NCBI RefSeq assembly: GCF_030268225.1
Contig: NZ_BSQG01000002.1
Location: 310,001-374,000, forward strand
Length of the DNA stretch: 64,000 nt
Direction: 5' to 3'
Source: Nocardiopsis ansamitocini
GTDB lineage: Bacteria > Actinomycetota > Actinomycetes > Streptosporangiales > Streptosporangiaceae
Positions within the stretch are counted from its first letter, which is position 1. Every line of letters starts with the position of its first letter. The position numbers and the translations under genes are program-made. Positions 9,507-17,927 of this stretch are shown here, in pieces. The notes beneath the pieces were generated by a model, which saw only the letters and a list, made by a program, of their open reading frames with translations, was not told where the DNA came from and ran no database searches.

Positions 9507-9676
9507 GTAATTCGGTGGGCCGGCCTCCGCCGGGGCCCACTCACCTCCCTCGGACTGTGTGGCCGTCTTCGTCCTGGCGGCTGCCCGCGCGGGGGAGCGA
9601 CATGCATGGGGTAAGGCATGGCTAACTGAAAGGTTAGTGTCGCTGCGGTCTGCTCCGACCGGGTACACGAAGTGGT

Positions 9677-9701
9677 GTTTTGCCCGGGACGAGTCGGGTA
9701 A
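9677..9701 (+). promoter_or_regulatory. SigB/SigF-type stress promoter
   Basis: GTTT at 9677-9680, 15 bases, then GGGTAA at 9696-9701. This fits the promoter pattern of SigB/SigF-class factors in actinobacteria. It ends 52 bases before the ATG at 9754. A sigma factor of that class is encoded 1.5 kb away. Confidence 0.65.
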
Positions 9702-9753
9702 CCCGGCGAGTCCAACCGGTTTCGCCGGCCAGACCGAGAAAGGGCGGACGCTC

Positions 9754-9942
9754 ATGCAGCGCGGCAGCGACAAGCACAGTCCCAGGCTCGACGACCAGAT
9801 GAGCTCCGAGATCGACGGCGTCCTCCGGAGCGGGCAACCCACGCGCGTCCACGAGGACCTGGAACCGGAACCGCTGGTCGACGACGATGGCATTCCGGCC
9901 ACCGACCCCAGGGCCGACCGCACCAACGAGACGGGCACATAA
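9754..9942 (+). CDS. Small acidic conserved protein of unknown function
   Basis: A 62-residue, highly charged, soluble protein starting MQRGSDKHSPRLDDQMSSEI. The opening MQRGSDKHxPRLDD is one I recognise from small conserved proteins in many actinobacteria; no function is known. It has no membrane segment or cysteine, and is probably disordered towards the C-terminus (rich in Asp, Glu, Pro). Its start was chosen from that conserved opening rather than from the longer open frame (from 9559). A stress-type promoter lies just upstream, which suggests that it belongs to the general stress response. It is divergent from the Vms1-like gene. Confidence 0.7.
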   Translation: MQRGSDKHSPRLDDQMSSEIDGVLRSGQPTRVHEDLEPEPLVDDDGIPATDPRADRTNETGT

Positions 9943-9966
9943 CCGGGGAGAGCACCGCACGAACAA

Positions 9967-10003
9967 CGGTGGCCCGGCCCCTCGATCAGGGGCCGGGCCA
10001 CCG
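9967..10003. terminator. Bidirectional hairpin between the acidic-protein gene and purL
   Basis: Perfect 16-base arms (9967-9982 and 9988-10003) with a 5-base loop CGATC, placed between two convergent genes, so it can serve both strands. Confidence 0.85.
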
Positions 10004-10033
10004 GCGCGTTCTCAAGCGGTCGAGCCGCTGCGG

Positions 10034-12337
10034 TTACCGCGAAGCGTTGAAGATCTGGGGCAGGGTGGACTCGTGCGCCGTGCGCAGTTCGGCCAGACCG
10101 ATGCGGATCTCACCGTTCGCGTGGGTCAGGGCGAGGTCCGTGCCGCCCACGATGCCGATCGGCGTCGCCGGAACACCGTGCCGCGCGCACAGCTCGCCGA
10201 ACGCGCCCTCGGCGTCGGCGCGCACGGTCACGATCGCCCGCCCCGCCGATTCGCTGAACAGGGCAAGGAACGGCTCTTCGCCGAGCTTGACCTCGCACCC
10301 CACCCCGCCGCGCAGGCTCGACTCGGCGAGTGCCACCGCCAGACCACCGTCGGACAGGTCGTGCGCACTGGCCAGCAGACCGTTGTCCGCACCATCGGCC
10401 AGCACCTCGCCCAGCGAGGCCTCGGCGACCAGGTCCACCTGCGGCGGCAGTCCGCCCAGATGACCGTGCACGATGTCCGCCCACGCGGAGCCGCCCAGTT
10501 CCTCGCGGGTCTCCCCGAGCAGGAAGATCTTGGCGCCTTCATCGGAGTGGCTGAACGAGCTGGTCAGCCTGTTGTGCACGTCCTCGATCACCCCGAGGAC
10601 ACCGATCACCGGGGTCGGGTTGATCGCCGTGGAGCCGGTCTGGTTGTAGAAGCTCACGTTGCCGCCGGTCACCGGGGTACCCAGCTGGAGGCAGGCGTCG
10701 GCGAGGCCCTTCGCCGACTCGGAGAACTGCCACATCACCGCGGGGTCCTCGGGGGAGCCGAAGTTCAGGCAGTTGGTCACCGCGAGTGGGCGGGCCCCGG
10801 TTGCCGCGACGTTGCGGTACGCCTCGGCATACGCCAGCTGAGTCCCCGCGTAGGGGTCGAGCCGGGTGTAGCGGCCGTTGCCGTCGGTGGCCAGTGCCAC
10901 GCCCCGGTCGCCGTCGTCGGTGATCCGGATCATCCCGCCGTCGTGCGGGTTGGCCAGCACCGTGTTGCCGAGAACGTAGCGGTCGTACTGCTCCGTCACC
11001 CAGGCGGGGTCGCAGATCCCCGGGGCGGACAGGACGCGCAGCACCTGCTCGCGCAGCTGTGCGTCGGTCGAGGGACGCTCCAACTCGGTGGGGTCGTCGG
11101 CCTGGAGACCGTCCAGGTCGTCGGGGCGGGCCAGCGGGCGCTCGTAGACCGGGCCCTCGTCGGAGGCGGTGCGCGGCGGCATGTCCACGACGGTCTCGCC
11201 GTGCCAGGTCATCACGAGACGGCCGCCGCGTGCGGCCTCCTCCTCGGTGACCTCGGTGACCTCGCCGATCACGCTGGCGAGGATGTCCCACTTGGCGCAG
11301 GTGGCGAGGAAGTCGTCGAGCTTGCCCGGCTCGACGATGGCCATCATCCGCTCCTGGGACTCGCTCATCAGGATCTCTTCGGGCGTCAGCCGGTGGTCGC
11401 GCAGCGGGACGCGGTCCAGTTCCACCCGCATGCCGCCGGTGCCACCGGCCGCGAGCTCGGTGGTGGCGCAGGAGACACCGGCCGCCCCCAGGTCCTGGAT
11501 GCCCACCACGAGGTCCTTGGCGAACAGTTCGAGGCTGCACTCGATGAGCAGCTTCTCCATGAACGGGTCGCCGACCTGCACGCTGGGCCGCTTGGCCTGG
11601 CTCTCGTCGTCGAACGTCGCGCTGGCCAGCACGGAGGCGCCGCCGATCCCGTCGGGGCCGGTGGTGGAGCCGAACAGGATCACGTGGTTTCCGGGGCCGG
11701 GGGCCTGGGCGAGTTTGATGTCGCCGTGCTTCATGACACCCACGCAGAGCGCGTTGACCAGGGGGTTTCCGGAGTATCCGGCGTCGAAGCCCAGTTCGCC
11801 GCCGATGTTGGGCAGCCCGAGGCAGTTGCCGTAGAAGGAGATGCCGGAGACGACACCGGGCAGCACCCGCTGGGTGTCGGGGGCGTCGGCCGGACCGAAG
11901 CGCAGCGCGTCCATGACCGCTACGGGGCGGGCGCCCATGGTGAGGATGTCGCGGACGATGCCGCCCACACCGGTGGCGGCACCCTGGTGCGGCTCCACGT
12001 AGGAGGGGTGGTTGTGCGATTCGATCTTGAAGGTGACGGCGTAGCCGTCGCCGACGTCCACCACACCGGCGTTCTCGCCCATCCCGACCAGCAGTGCGTC
12101 GGTTTCGGGGGCCTTCTCGCCGAACTGGCGCAGGTGGACCTTCGAGCTCTTGTAGGAGCAGTGCTCGCTCCACATGACCGAGTAGATCGCCAGCTCGGCA
12201 GAGGTCGGCCGGCGGCCCAGGATCTCGCGGACCCGCGCGTACTCGTCGTCCTTCATGCCGAGTTCGGCGAAGGGCTGCGGGGTGTCCGGCGTGGTTTCGG
12301 CCTTGGTGACCGTGTCGAACTGGGATACTTCAGACAT
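10034..12337 (-). CDS. purL: Phosphoribosylformylglycinamidine synthase subunit PurL
   Basis: A 767-residue small-type PurL, the ATP-dependent subunit that turns FGAR and glutamine-derived ammonia into FGAM in purine synthesis. It works in a complex with PurQ (glutaminase) and PurS, both nearby. Visible family features are the opening [12 protein letters not shown] with the catalytic His, the [21 protein letters not shown]-type nucleotide loop (key residues ESHNHPS and GAATGVGG), [12 protein letters not shown], and the second half with its own GSGNYTR-like and [15 protein letters not shown] segments. The ATG start is at 12337. A 40-base gap separates it from a small membrane-protein gene that sits between purQ and purL. 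An 827-residue open frame on the opposite strand is a shadow. Confidence 0.97.
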   Translation of the reverse strand: MSEVSQFDTVTKAETTPDTPQPFAELGMKDDEYARVREILGRRPTSAELAIYSVMWSEHCSYKSSKVHLRQFGEKAPETDALLVGMGENAGVVDVGDGYAVTFKIESHNHPSYVEPHQGAATGVGGIVRDILTMGARPVAVMDALRFGPADAPDTQRVLPGVVSGISFYGNCLGLPNIGGELGFDAGYSGNPLVNALCVGVMKHGDIKLAQAPGPGNHVILFGSTTGPDGIGGASVLASATFDDESQAKRPSVQVGDPFMEKLLIECSLELFAKDLVVGIQDLGAAGVSCATTELAAGGTGGMRVELDRVPLRDHRLTPEEILMSESQERMMAIVEPGKLDDFLATCAKWDILASVIGEVTEVTEEEAARGGRLVMTWHGETVVDMPPRTASDEGPVYERPLARPDDLDGLQADDPTELERPSTDAQLREQVLRVLSAPGICDPAWVTEQYDRYVLGNTVLANPHDGGMIRITDDGDRGVALATDGNGRYTRLDPYAGTQLAYAEAYRNVAATGARPLAVTNCLNFGSPEDPAVMWQFSESAKGLADACLQLGTPVTGGNVSFYNQTGSTAINPTPVIGVLGVIEDVHNRLTSSFSHSDEGAKIFLLGETREELGGSAWADIVHGHLGGLPPQVDLVAEASLGEVLADGADNGLLASAHDLSDGGLAVALAESSLRGGVGCEVKLGEEPFLALFSESAGRAIVTVRADAEGAFGELCARHGVPATPIGIVGGTDLALTHANGEIRIGLAELRTAHESTLPQIFNASR

Positions 12338-12377
12338 TACTGGTCATTCCATTCGAGATGCTGGAGCTGATCAGGGC

Positions 12378-12854
12378 TTAAGAGGCCGGAGGAGAAGGCG
12401 GAACCGAGTGCGCGAGGATCAGGCCGGCCGTCGACTCGGGGGTGTAGGGCTGGCGGCTGGCCTGGACGAGGAGTCCACCGTCGCTCAGCGCGGAATCGGC
12501 GAGCGGGACCGTTTCCGGGTCGCTCTCGCCTTGGGGAAGGAGCCTCCCCCAGCCTCGGTCGAGCAGTTGGGTGTAGACGGCCTCGATCGCCTCGTCGGCG
12601 TCGCGGCCCTCCGCGGTTACGGCGATCGGGCGGAAGCACTCTGCCTGGTCGCACTGTTCGCCCAGGTCGGTGTACTCGATGCCCTGCGGCGGGGTGCCCA
12701 GCATCTCCACGCCGGGTGCGTCCGGCGGCTTGACGGCGTTGCCGGGGGTCTCGGTGGAGGTCAGCAGTCCCACGGCCATGGTCGCGACCAGGCCGACGAT
12801 GACCACGGCGACCAAAGCGACCATCGTCATCCTGGACCGCAGCAGCGCCATCAT
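12378..12854 (-). CDS. Small membrane-anchored protein between purQ and purL
   Basis: A 158-residue protein with one N-terminal membrane segment (MTMVALVAVVIVGLVATMAVG) after a short basic stretch MMALLRSR, then an exported or extracytoplasmic domain of about 110 residues. Two cysteines close together (EQCDQAECF) could form a disulphide. I do not recognise the domain. The start was chosen at the tandem ATG ATG because a GGGGGGA purine block lies about 9 bases upstream and the membrane anchor follows at once; the longer frame would overlap purQ. It lies 34 bases downstream of purQ and 40 bases upstream of purL, so it is probably in the pur operon, though nothing in it suggests a purine role. 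Confidence 0.75.
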   Translation of the reverse strand: MMALLRSRMTMVALVAVVIVGLVATMAVGLLTSTETPGNAVKPPDAPGVEMLGTPPQGIEYTDLGEQCDQAECFRPIAVTAEGRDADEAIEAVYTQLLDRGWGRLLPQGESDPETVPLADSALSDGGLLVQASRQPYTPESTAGLILAHSVPPSPPAS

Positions 12855-12888
12855 CGAGAAACGTCCCCCCGCCGGATGGTCAACGCGC

Positions 12889-13596
12889 TCAGCTCGCTGC
12901 CGCGCCCACCGGGGCGCCCTTGGCGAGGTGCGCGAGGATGGAGGTGAAGAACCCCACACCGTCACGGGAGGGGCCGGTCAGTGCCTCGACCGCGTGCTCG
13001 GGGTGCGGCATGAGCCCCACCACGTTGCCGTGCTCGTTCGTGATTCCGGCGATGTCGCTTTGGGAACCGTTGGGCGCGGAGTCCACGTAGCGGGCCACGA
13101 CACGGCCCTCGCGCTCCAGTTCGGCGATGGTGTCGGCGTGGGCCGCGTAGCTGCCCTCGCCGCTCTTCAGCGGGATCAGGATCTCCTGGCCGGAGCTGTA
13201 GGAGTTGGTCCACGCGGTGTCGGCGGCCTCGACGCGCAGGAGCTGGTCGCGGCAGATGAAGTGCCGGGAAGCGTTGCGGGTGAGCGCGCCGGGCAGAAGG
13301 TGGCTCTCGCACAGGATCTGGAACCCGTTGCAGATGCCCAGCACCGGCAGGTTTCCGGCGCGAGCGGCGGGAACGAGCTCGGTCATGATCGGTGCGAAAC
13401 GGGCGATCGCACCACAGCGCAGGTAGTCGCCGTAGGAGAAGCCACCGGGCAGGACGACGGCGTCGACACCCTTCAGGTCGGCTTCGTCGTGCCAGAGCGA
13501 AACGGTTTGTGCGCCGGCGAGGCGCAGTGCGCGCGCGGCGTCCCTGTCGTCAAGGGAACCAGGGAATGTGACGACTCCCACGCGGGGGGCAGTCAT
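12889..13596 (-). CDS. purQ: Phosphoribosylformylglycinamidine synthase subunit PurQ
   Basis: A 235-residue class I glutamine amidotransferase that supplies ammonia to PurL. The nucleophile Cys is in GICNGFQIL, and the catalytic His-Glu pair is in MPHPEHAVE near the C-terminus. [18 protein letters not shown] is the typical oxyanion region. The ATG at 13596 was preferred over the GTG at 13605 because it gives the conserved opening [20 protein letters not shown] and has a GGAGAG site 8 bases upstream. In most actinobacteria purS lies directly upstream; here the upstream kilobase has no recognisable gene and purS is at 15161-15403. Confidence 0.96.
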   Translation of the reverse strand: MTAPRVGVVTFPGSLDDRDAARALRLAGAQTVSLWHDEADLKGVDAVVLPGGFSYGDYLRCGAIARFAPIMTELVPAARAGNLPVLGICNGFQILCESHLLPGALTRNASRHFICRDQLLRVEAADTAWTNSYSSGQEILIPLKSGEGSYAAHADTIAELEREGRVVARYVDSAPNGSQSDIAGITNEHGNVVGLMPHPEHAVEALTGPSRDGVGFFTSILAHLAKGAPVGAAAS

Positions 13597-14620
13597 GATG
13601 GGCACTCTCCGAACGGTGTGGGTGGGAGCAAGGCCGGCCGGTCGGATTCCGAACGGTCCGACCGGTCACGAGATTACCTGGTGACCTCACCCGGCGGGGT
13701 CGGGAGGTGCAGGCGAGGCCCGTCACTTGGCCGCGGGCTCCCTCCATGACGAGCACGGACGTCTTCGTCCCGTTGATGTACGGTTCGCGGCGGTTGATTC
13801 GTTATTCCTTGGCCGACTGCGCCGATTTGGATTTCCGATTTCCTCCGATCCCTTTTTTGTTTTCTGCGGTCAATTAAATGGTCGAAATCATTTCGGGTCA
13901 AATTTCCCGTTCTGGCTCCCGGGGTGACTCGGATTCTTCGGGTGCATGTATTTTTGTCGAATTGGCGATGGTTCAATGAATAAAATTCATTGCGAGAGTG
14001 GGGCCTTTTTGCGGGGTATGGCAACTTTCCTGCCGCGCCTGGGGGTATAGGGTCGTTCCGAAGTGGAATGTCGAGTCGTTCTTCGACCTGGGGTAAACGA
14101 GGCGGGCGATACATATGCGCTTCTCGGGGAGTTCAAGAAATCCCTCGACAAGGAGTGCGGCCCCACGGGTACACCATAGTCGTGAACGCGGGGCGTGTCG
14201 TAGGTAGGAGTGTCGGCCGTCTCCGTATCCATCTGGTTCCTCATCGCGAGGACGATGTATCCGATGCCGGAGGGGAATTTACGACCGCTCCCAACTGTGA
14301 TCCGGATAGCTGGGTCCGCCTTTTGGTCAAAAGGATTTGGGGTGGTGGCGGCGAACCACCCGCTACGGCCCACCCGGTGTCTCTGAGCTTGTCCGATTCC
14401 GGCGACGGCCACCACGCTGGAAACTCGGTGGATTTCGAGCTGGTGTTCACCGTCGGTGCCCACGACGTCAGTGCTGTTCGTGCCCTTTTCGCCGACAACG
14501 GATCGGAGTTCTTCGAGATCGGTCTCGCGACCAAGGGCCCCGGAGTCGTCTTCCGGGGGCCCGACGGCGCGGAAAAACCACTCCCGGGGGCCTCCTGGCG
14601 GCACGCGAGCTAGGCGGCGG
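13597..14620. other. Kilobase without a recognisable gene between purQ and the RsbW-like gene
   Basis: Bases 13740-14330 are clearly poorer in G and C than the surroundings. Long open frames on both strands give low-complexity or unfamiliar proteins. An 8-base-arm hairpin CAATGAAT-AAA-ATTCATTG is at 13974-13992. The only candidate I would list is the small minus-strand frame at 13987-14232. The rest may be the remnant of an insertion that separated purS from purQ, or the leader of purQ. Confidence 0.4.
13987..14232 (-). CDS. Possible small peptide gene with a lasso-type leader motif
   Basis: An 81-residue frame starting at an ATG with GAGGA 6 bases upstream. Residues 12-21 read YDTPRVHDYG, which fits the YxxPxLxxxG pattern of lasso-peptide leaders (with Val for Leu). 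The following part (VPVGPHSLSRDFLNSPRSAY) is Ser/Pro-rich and the tail is basic. Against it: lasso precursors are usually near 40-50 residues, no leader peptidase or cyclase gene is in the window, and codon use is only mildly GC-biased at third positions. Treat it as a weak candidate; it may simply be noncoding. Confidence 0.25.
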   Translation of the reverse strand: MDTETADTPTYDTPRVHDYGVPVGPHSLSRDFLNSPRSAYVSPASFTPGRRTTRHSTSERPYTPRRGRKVAIPRKKAPLSQ

Positions 14621-15070
14621 TCACATCTGCTGTGTGGCCAGGGGCTGCTGCCAGAGCGAGAGCTGGCTCACCCTGGTCGCGCACAGCCGCTTGGCCATCC
14701 ACACGGTCGTGCGCTTGGTCGCGTCGGAACCGAAGGACACCTGGTCCATCAGTTCCCGCATCATCAGGATGCCCCTGCCCGACTCCGAGTCCGGATCGGG
14801 GAGGGGCACACTCGCGGGGTCGAACTTGGGGCCGGCATGCACGATCTTCAGGCTGCAGAACCCATCGCGTACCCGGGCGACGACTTCGTAGTGGGGAGCC
14901 GGGTCGCCGTGGTCGATGACGTTGGCGCACGCTTCGGTGGTTGCCACGAGGATGTCGGAAAGACACTCCTCGCAGACCCCTTTCGTCTCCAGCGCCCCGC
15001 CCATGAAATCCCGCATCACCGGGACGGTGTAAGCCGCCCGAGGTAACGCGATTGAGAAGTTCTCGTCCAT
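14621..15070 (-). CDS. RsbW-like ATP-binding protein (anti-sigma/serine kinase fold)
   Basis: A 149-residue protein with the HATPase fold of anti-sigma factor kinases. The N box is ATTEACANVIDHGDP (metal-binding Asn in the usual place), the G1 region is PDPDSESGRGILMMRELMD, and a G2-like part follows at GSDATKRTTVWMAKRL. Family members either bind a sigma factor or phosphorylate an anti-anti-sigma protein. A partner could be the SigB/F-type factor at 7320, but many actinobacterial members are orphans with other roles. ATG start at 15070, 90 bases after purS stops. Its presence between purS and purQ is unusual. Confidence 0.85.
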   Translation of the reverse strand: MDENFSIALPRAAYTVPVMRDFMGGALETKGVCEECLSDILVATTEACANVIDHGDPAPHYEVVARVRDGFCSLKIVHAGPKFDPASVPLPDPDSESGRGILMMRELMDQVSFGSDATKRTTVWMAKRLCATRVSQLSLWQQPLATQQM

Positions 15071-15160
15071 CCTCGCCCCTCACGCAGCCTTAGGCACGAT
15101 AGAAGACGTTCCCAACATGGTTTCTGTGAAACCGCTGTGTTTTCGGACGGACTGCCGGGT

Positions 15161-15403
15161 TTACTCGGCGTGCAGTTCGAAGTCCTCGATCACCGGGTTG
15201 GCGAGCAGGGTCTCAGCGAGCTTGCGGACCTCGGCGAGCTTGGCGTCATCCGCCTCGCCGTCGATCTCGACCACGAAGCGCTTCCCCTGTCGCACCTGGG
15301 TCACACCGGGAAAACCGAGGCGGCCGCACGCCCCGACGATGGCTTGGCCCTGGGGGTCCAGGATCTCCGGCTTGAGCATGACGTCAACGATGACGCGGGC
15401 CAC
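15161..15403 (-). CDS. purS: Phosphoribosylformylglycinamidine synthase subunit PurS
   Basis: An 80-residue PurS, the small subunit that bridges PurL and PurQ and channels ammonia. The sequence VARVIVDVMLKPEILDPQG at the start and VRQGKRFVVEIDG in the middle are diagnostic. The GTG start at 15403 has GGAGG 5 bases upstream; the longer frame is not coding. It is in the same direction as purQ and purL but about 1.56 kb away from purQ, with the RsbW-like gene between. Confidence 0.95.
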   Translation of the reverse strand: MARVIVDVMLKPEILDPQGQAIVGACGRLGFPGVTQVRQGKRFVVEIDGEADDAKLAEVRKLAETLLANPVIEDFELHAE

Positions 15404-15801
15404 GGGTCCTCCACGGTTGTGCCGCATACGCGTACAGGGAACCGCTGCCGCGCGAGCAGCGGTATTGCAAGAGCAGCAAGAAGCGTACGGCACCCAGGCC
15501 CAGGTGACCCACCCGAGGCATGTGGGGGCACATGTGTGCGGTGCCGCGTGACGGGCAGGGGACGGGGACAAGTCGGGTGAGAACGGTCGCCCGACAACAG
15601 ACGGCGAAGTGGCGGTCGGTGCGGGAGGCGTCATCGCCTCGCCATACGGCGGGGCGAAAGCTTCTTTACCCGACTCTCACCACTGGAAGGGGCGGAAATT
15701 ATCAGTTCGTGACCCTAATCACCATGTTTGCTGTCATCACTGGCCGTCCTTTTACGCGTCTACGTAAGTGTCAGCATCCACGGTCGTTCCTAGGGGGAGA
15801 T
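15404..15801. other. Divergent control region between purS and the ECF sigma gene
   Basis: About 400 bases with no gene that I can support. The 3-prime half (15690-15800) is less GC-rich and probably carries the sigma gene's promoter. A GGAAG hexamer-like block lies 15 bases before GTT around 15690-15715, a poor match to a SigR-type promoter. Confidence 0.35.
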
Positions 15802-16401
15802 TTGGCGACCATCGAACTTCAACGTCCGGCGGACCCCGCGGAAGTCACGGAAACCCCTGACTTCGCCGAGGCGGTCACGCCCTTCGCGGACCAGCTCTAT
15901 CCGGCTGCGCTGCGGATGACCCGCAACACCGCCGATGCCGAGGACCTCGTCCAGGAGACCTTTGCCAAGGCGTTTGCCAACTTCCATCAGTTCCGGGCCG
16001 GTACCAATCTGCGCGCCTGGCTCTATCGGATCCTGACCAACACCTTCATCAACGGCTACCGCAAGAAGCAGCGCGAGCCGCGTCAGGAAGCCACCGATGA
16101 GATCAAGGACTGGCAGTTGGCTGCTGCCGACACCCACGCGTCCACCGGGTCGCGGTCGGCCGAGGCCGAAGTGCTCGACCGGCTTCCCGACTCCGCGATC
16201 CGCCATGCCCTGGCCGAACTCCCCGAGGAGTTCCAGCTGGTGGTCTACCTGATCGACGTCGAGGGCTACTCCTACAAGGAGGTGGCCGCGCGGATGGGCA
16301 CTCCACTGGGGACAGTGATGTCGCGCCTGCACCGCGCCCGCCGTCAGTTGCGTGTCCTCCTTGCCGACTACGCAAGGGAACGCGGCCTCCAGCCCGCCTG
16401 A
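15802..16401 (+). CDS. SigR-like ECF RNA polymerase sigma factor
   Basis: A 199-residue ECF sigma factor. Region 2 reads [23 protein letters not shown] and [25 protein letters not shown]; region 4 reads [33 protein letters not shown]-type helix-turn-helix followed by [15 protein letters not shown]. These phrases are very close to SigR/SigH, the thiol-oxidative stress sigma of actinobacteria. The start is TTG with GGGGGAGA just upstream; no ATG or GTG fits. SigR is normally followed by the zinc anti-sigma RsrA, often overlapping. Here only about 140 bases lie between the stop and a strong terminator, so this copy is monocistronic with no adjacent anti-sigma. Confidence 0.9.
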   Translation: MATIELQRPADPAEVTETPDFAEAVTPFADQLYPAALRMTRNTADAEDLVQETFAKAFANFHQFRAGTNLRAWLYRILTNTFINGYRKKQREPRQEATDEIKDWQLAAADTHASTGSRSAEAEVLDRLPDSAIRHALAELPEEFQLVVYLIDVEGYSYKEVAARMGTPLGTVMSRLHRARRQLRVLLADYARERGLQPA

Positions 16402-16544
16402 CCTGCCGTTTCGACGGCCGGCCGGTAAGCGGCCCCGAACGTCGTTGTGCTTTTGTTTCGTCACTCTCCGTCTCCGTCGTAAGTATTTGGGTGACCGTCG
16501 GCCCCCTGGCGCCATCCGAGACGACGAGCTGGTCGCCATACAGT

Positions 16545-16578
16545 TCGGACTTCCTTAGGAAGTCCGACTTTTTCTTTT
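16545..16578 (+). terminator. Classic rho-independent terminator after the ECF sigma gene
   Basis: Ten-base arms TCGGACTTCC and GGAAGTCCGA with a TTA loop, followed by C-TTTTT-C-TTTT. The rest of the gene-free region 16402-16808 shows no gene. Confidence 0.95.
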
Positions 16579-16808
16579 GATGGCCTTGCATTATTTATTG
16601 AAGCCTGGTATTTGCGGTTTCGGTGTTCTGCGGGATCATGGGGTGATCGTTTAAAAGGTGTCGCAGGGGCCTTGCGCTGCCCGTGGTGAGTTCTGTCACG
16701 ATGTCGGTAGGGCCGCCCGCTCGTACCCGTTACCCCGGGTGAGCAGGTGGATCGTCGGCCGACCAGCGGTACCCCGTGTCATCGGCCCCAAGACCCGAGG
16801 AGCGACCG

Positions 16809-17924
16809 GTGCCTGAAAACACCTCGCACGAGGAGCCGGATCTCATCCAGCTTCTGACCCCCGAAGGGGAGCTCGTCGAGCACCCCGACTACCCGATCGA
16901 CCTCACCCCCGAGGAGATCCGCGGCCTCTACCGCGACCTCGTGCTGGTTCGACGCATCGACACCGAGGCCGTTGCACTGCAACGCCAGGGCGAGCTCGGC
17001 CTCTGGGCCTCCCTGCTCGGCCAGGAAGCCGCCCAAGTGGGTTCCGGTCGCGCGCTCCGTCCTGGTGACATGGCCTTCCCGTCCTATCGGGACCACGGTG
17101 TCGCCTGGTGTCGCGGAGTCAGCCACAAGAGCCTGCTCGGGCTCTACCGAGGGGTCACCAACGGCGGCTGGGACCCAGCGGAACACGGCTTCCACCTGTA
17201 CACGATCGTCATCGGCAGCCAGGCGCTGCACGCCACCGGCTACGCCATGGGTGTCCAGCGTGACGGAGCGGTCGGGGAGGACGGCGAAGCAGTCATCACC
17301 TACTTCGGTGACGGAGCCACCAGCCAGGGCGACACCAACGAGGCGTTCAACTTCGCGGCTGTGAACAACGCGCCCGTCGTCTTCTTCTGCCAGAACAACC
17401 AGTGGGCCATCTCCGAGCCGCTGGAGCGGCAGTCCCGGGTGCCCATCTACCGGAGGGCCGCCGGATTCGGTTTCCCCGGCGTACGCATCGACGGCAACGA
17501 CGTCTTCGCCTCCCTCGCGGTGACTCGCAAGGCGTTGCAGAGCGCCCGTGAAGGCCAGGGACCGACCCTCATCGAGGCGTTCACCTACCGCATGGGCGCA
17601 CACACCACCAACGACGACCCCACGCGTTACCGGATGTCGGCGGAACTGGAGGAGTGGCGGCTCAAGGACCCGATCAGCAGGTTGTGGGCCTATCTCGCCA
17701 ACACCGGCCTCGCCGACGACGCCTTCTTCGCCTCCATCGAGGCCGAGTCGGAGGAGCTCGCCGAGCAGGTCCGCCGCGACTGCCGCTCGCTGCCCGACCC
17801 CCGGCCGCTCGACATCTTCACCCACACCTACGCCGAACCCCACTCCCATCTGGACCGCCAGCGCTCGGAGTTCGCCGATTACCTCGCATCCTTCGAGGGC
17901 GCGGGCACCGAAGGAGGCCGCTAG
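16809..17924 (+). CDS. 2-oxoacid dehydrogenase E1 component, alpha subunit
   Basis: A 371-residue thiamine-diphosphate enzyme subunit, of the pyruvate or branched-chain 2-oxoacid dehydrogenase type. The thiamine motif runs from GDGATSQGDTNEAFNFA to NNQWAI (GDG about 30 residues before NN, as required). PSYRDHGVAWCRGV and YRMGAHTTNDDPTRYR are family hallmarks; the latter holds the phosphorylation-loop counterpart. The GTG at 16809 was chosen over the GTG at 16776 because GAGGAG lies 6 bases before it. E1beta follows after 3 bases and E2 after that, so E1alpha, E1beta and E2 form one operon; no E3 is present, so a shared lipoamide dehydrogenase must be used. Confidence 0.93.
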   Translation: MPENTSHEEPDLIQLLTPEGELVEHPDYPIDLTPEEIRGLYRDLVLVRRIDTEAVALQRQGELGLWASLLGQEAAQVGSGRALRPGDMAFPSYRDHGVAWCRGVSHKSLLGLYRGVTNGGWDPAEHGFHLYTIVIGSQALHATGYAMGVQRDGAVGEDGEAVITYFGDGATSQGDTNEAFNFAAVNNAPVVFFCQNNQWAISEPLERQSRVPIYRRAAGFGFPGVRIDGNDVFASLAVTRKALQSAREGQGPTLIEAFTYRMGAHTTNDDPTRYRMSAELEEWRLKDPISRLWAYLANTGLADDAFFASIEAESEELAEQVRRDCRSLPDPRPLDIFTHTYAEPHSHLDRQRSEFADYLASFEGAGTEGGR

Positions 17925-17927
17925 ACC

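Noticed and set aside
9619-9636. Iron-regulator (IdeR/DtxR) box from CTAAC-N6-GTTAG before the acidic-protein gene
   Set aside because: The half-sites face the wrong way relative to the known box, and neither neighbour is an iron gene.
9887-12370. An 827-residue plus-strand frame over purL
   Set aside because: Exact shadow of purL; low-complexity composition and no recognisable motif.
13990-14613. A 207-residue plus-strand gene (or 205-residue minus-strand gene) in the purQ-kinase gap
   Set aside because: No ribosome site, no familiar sequence, weak third-position bias and mixed composition on both strands.
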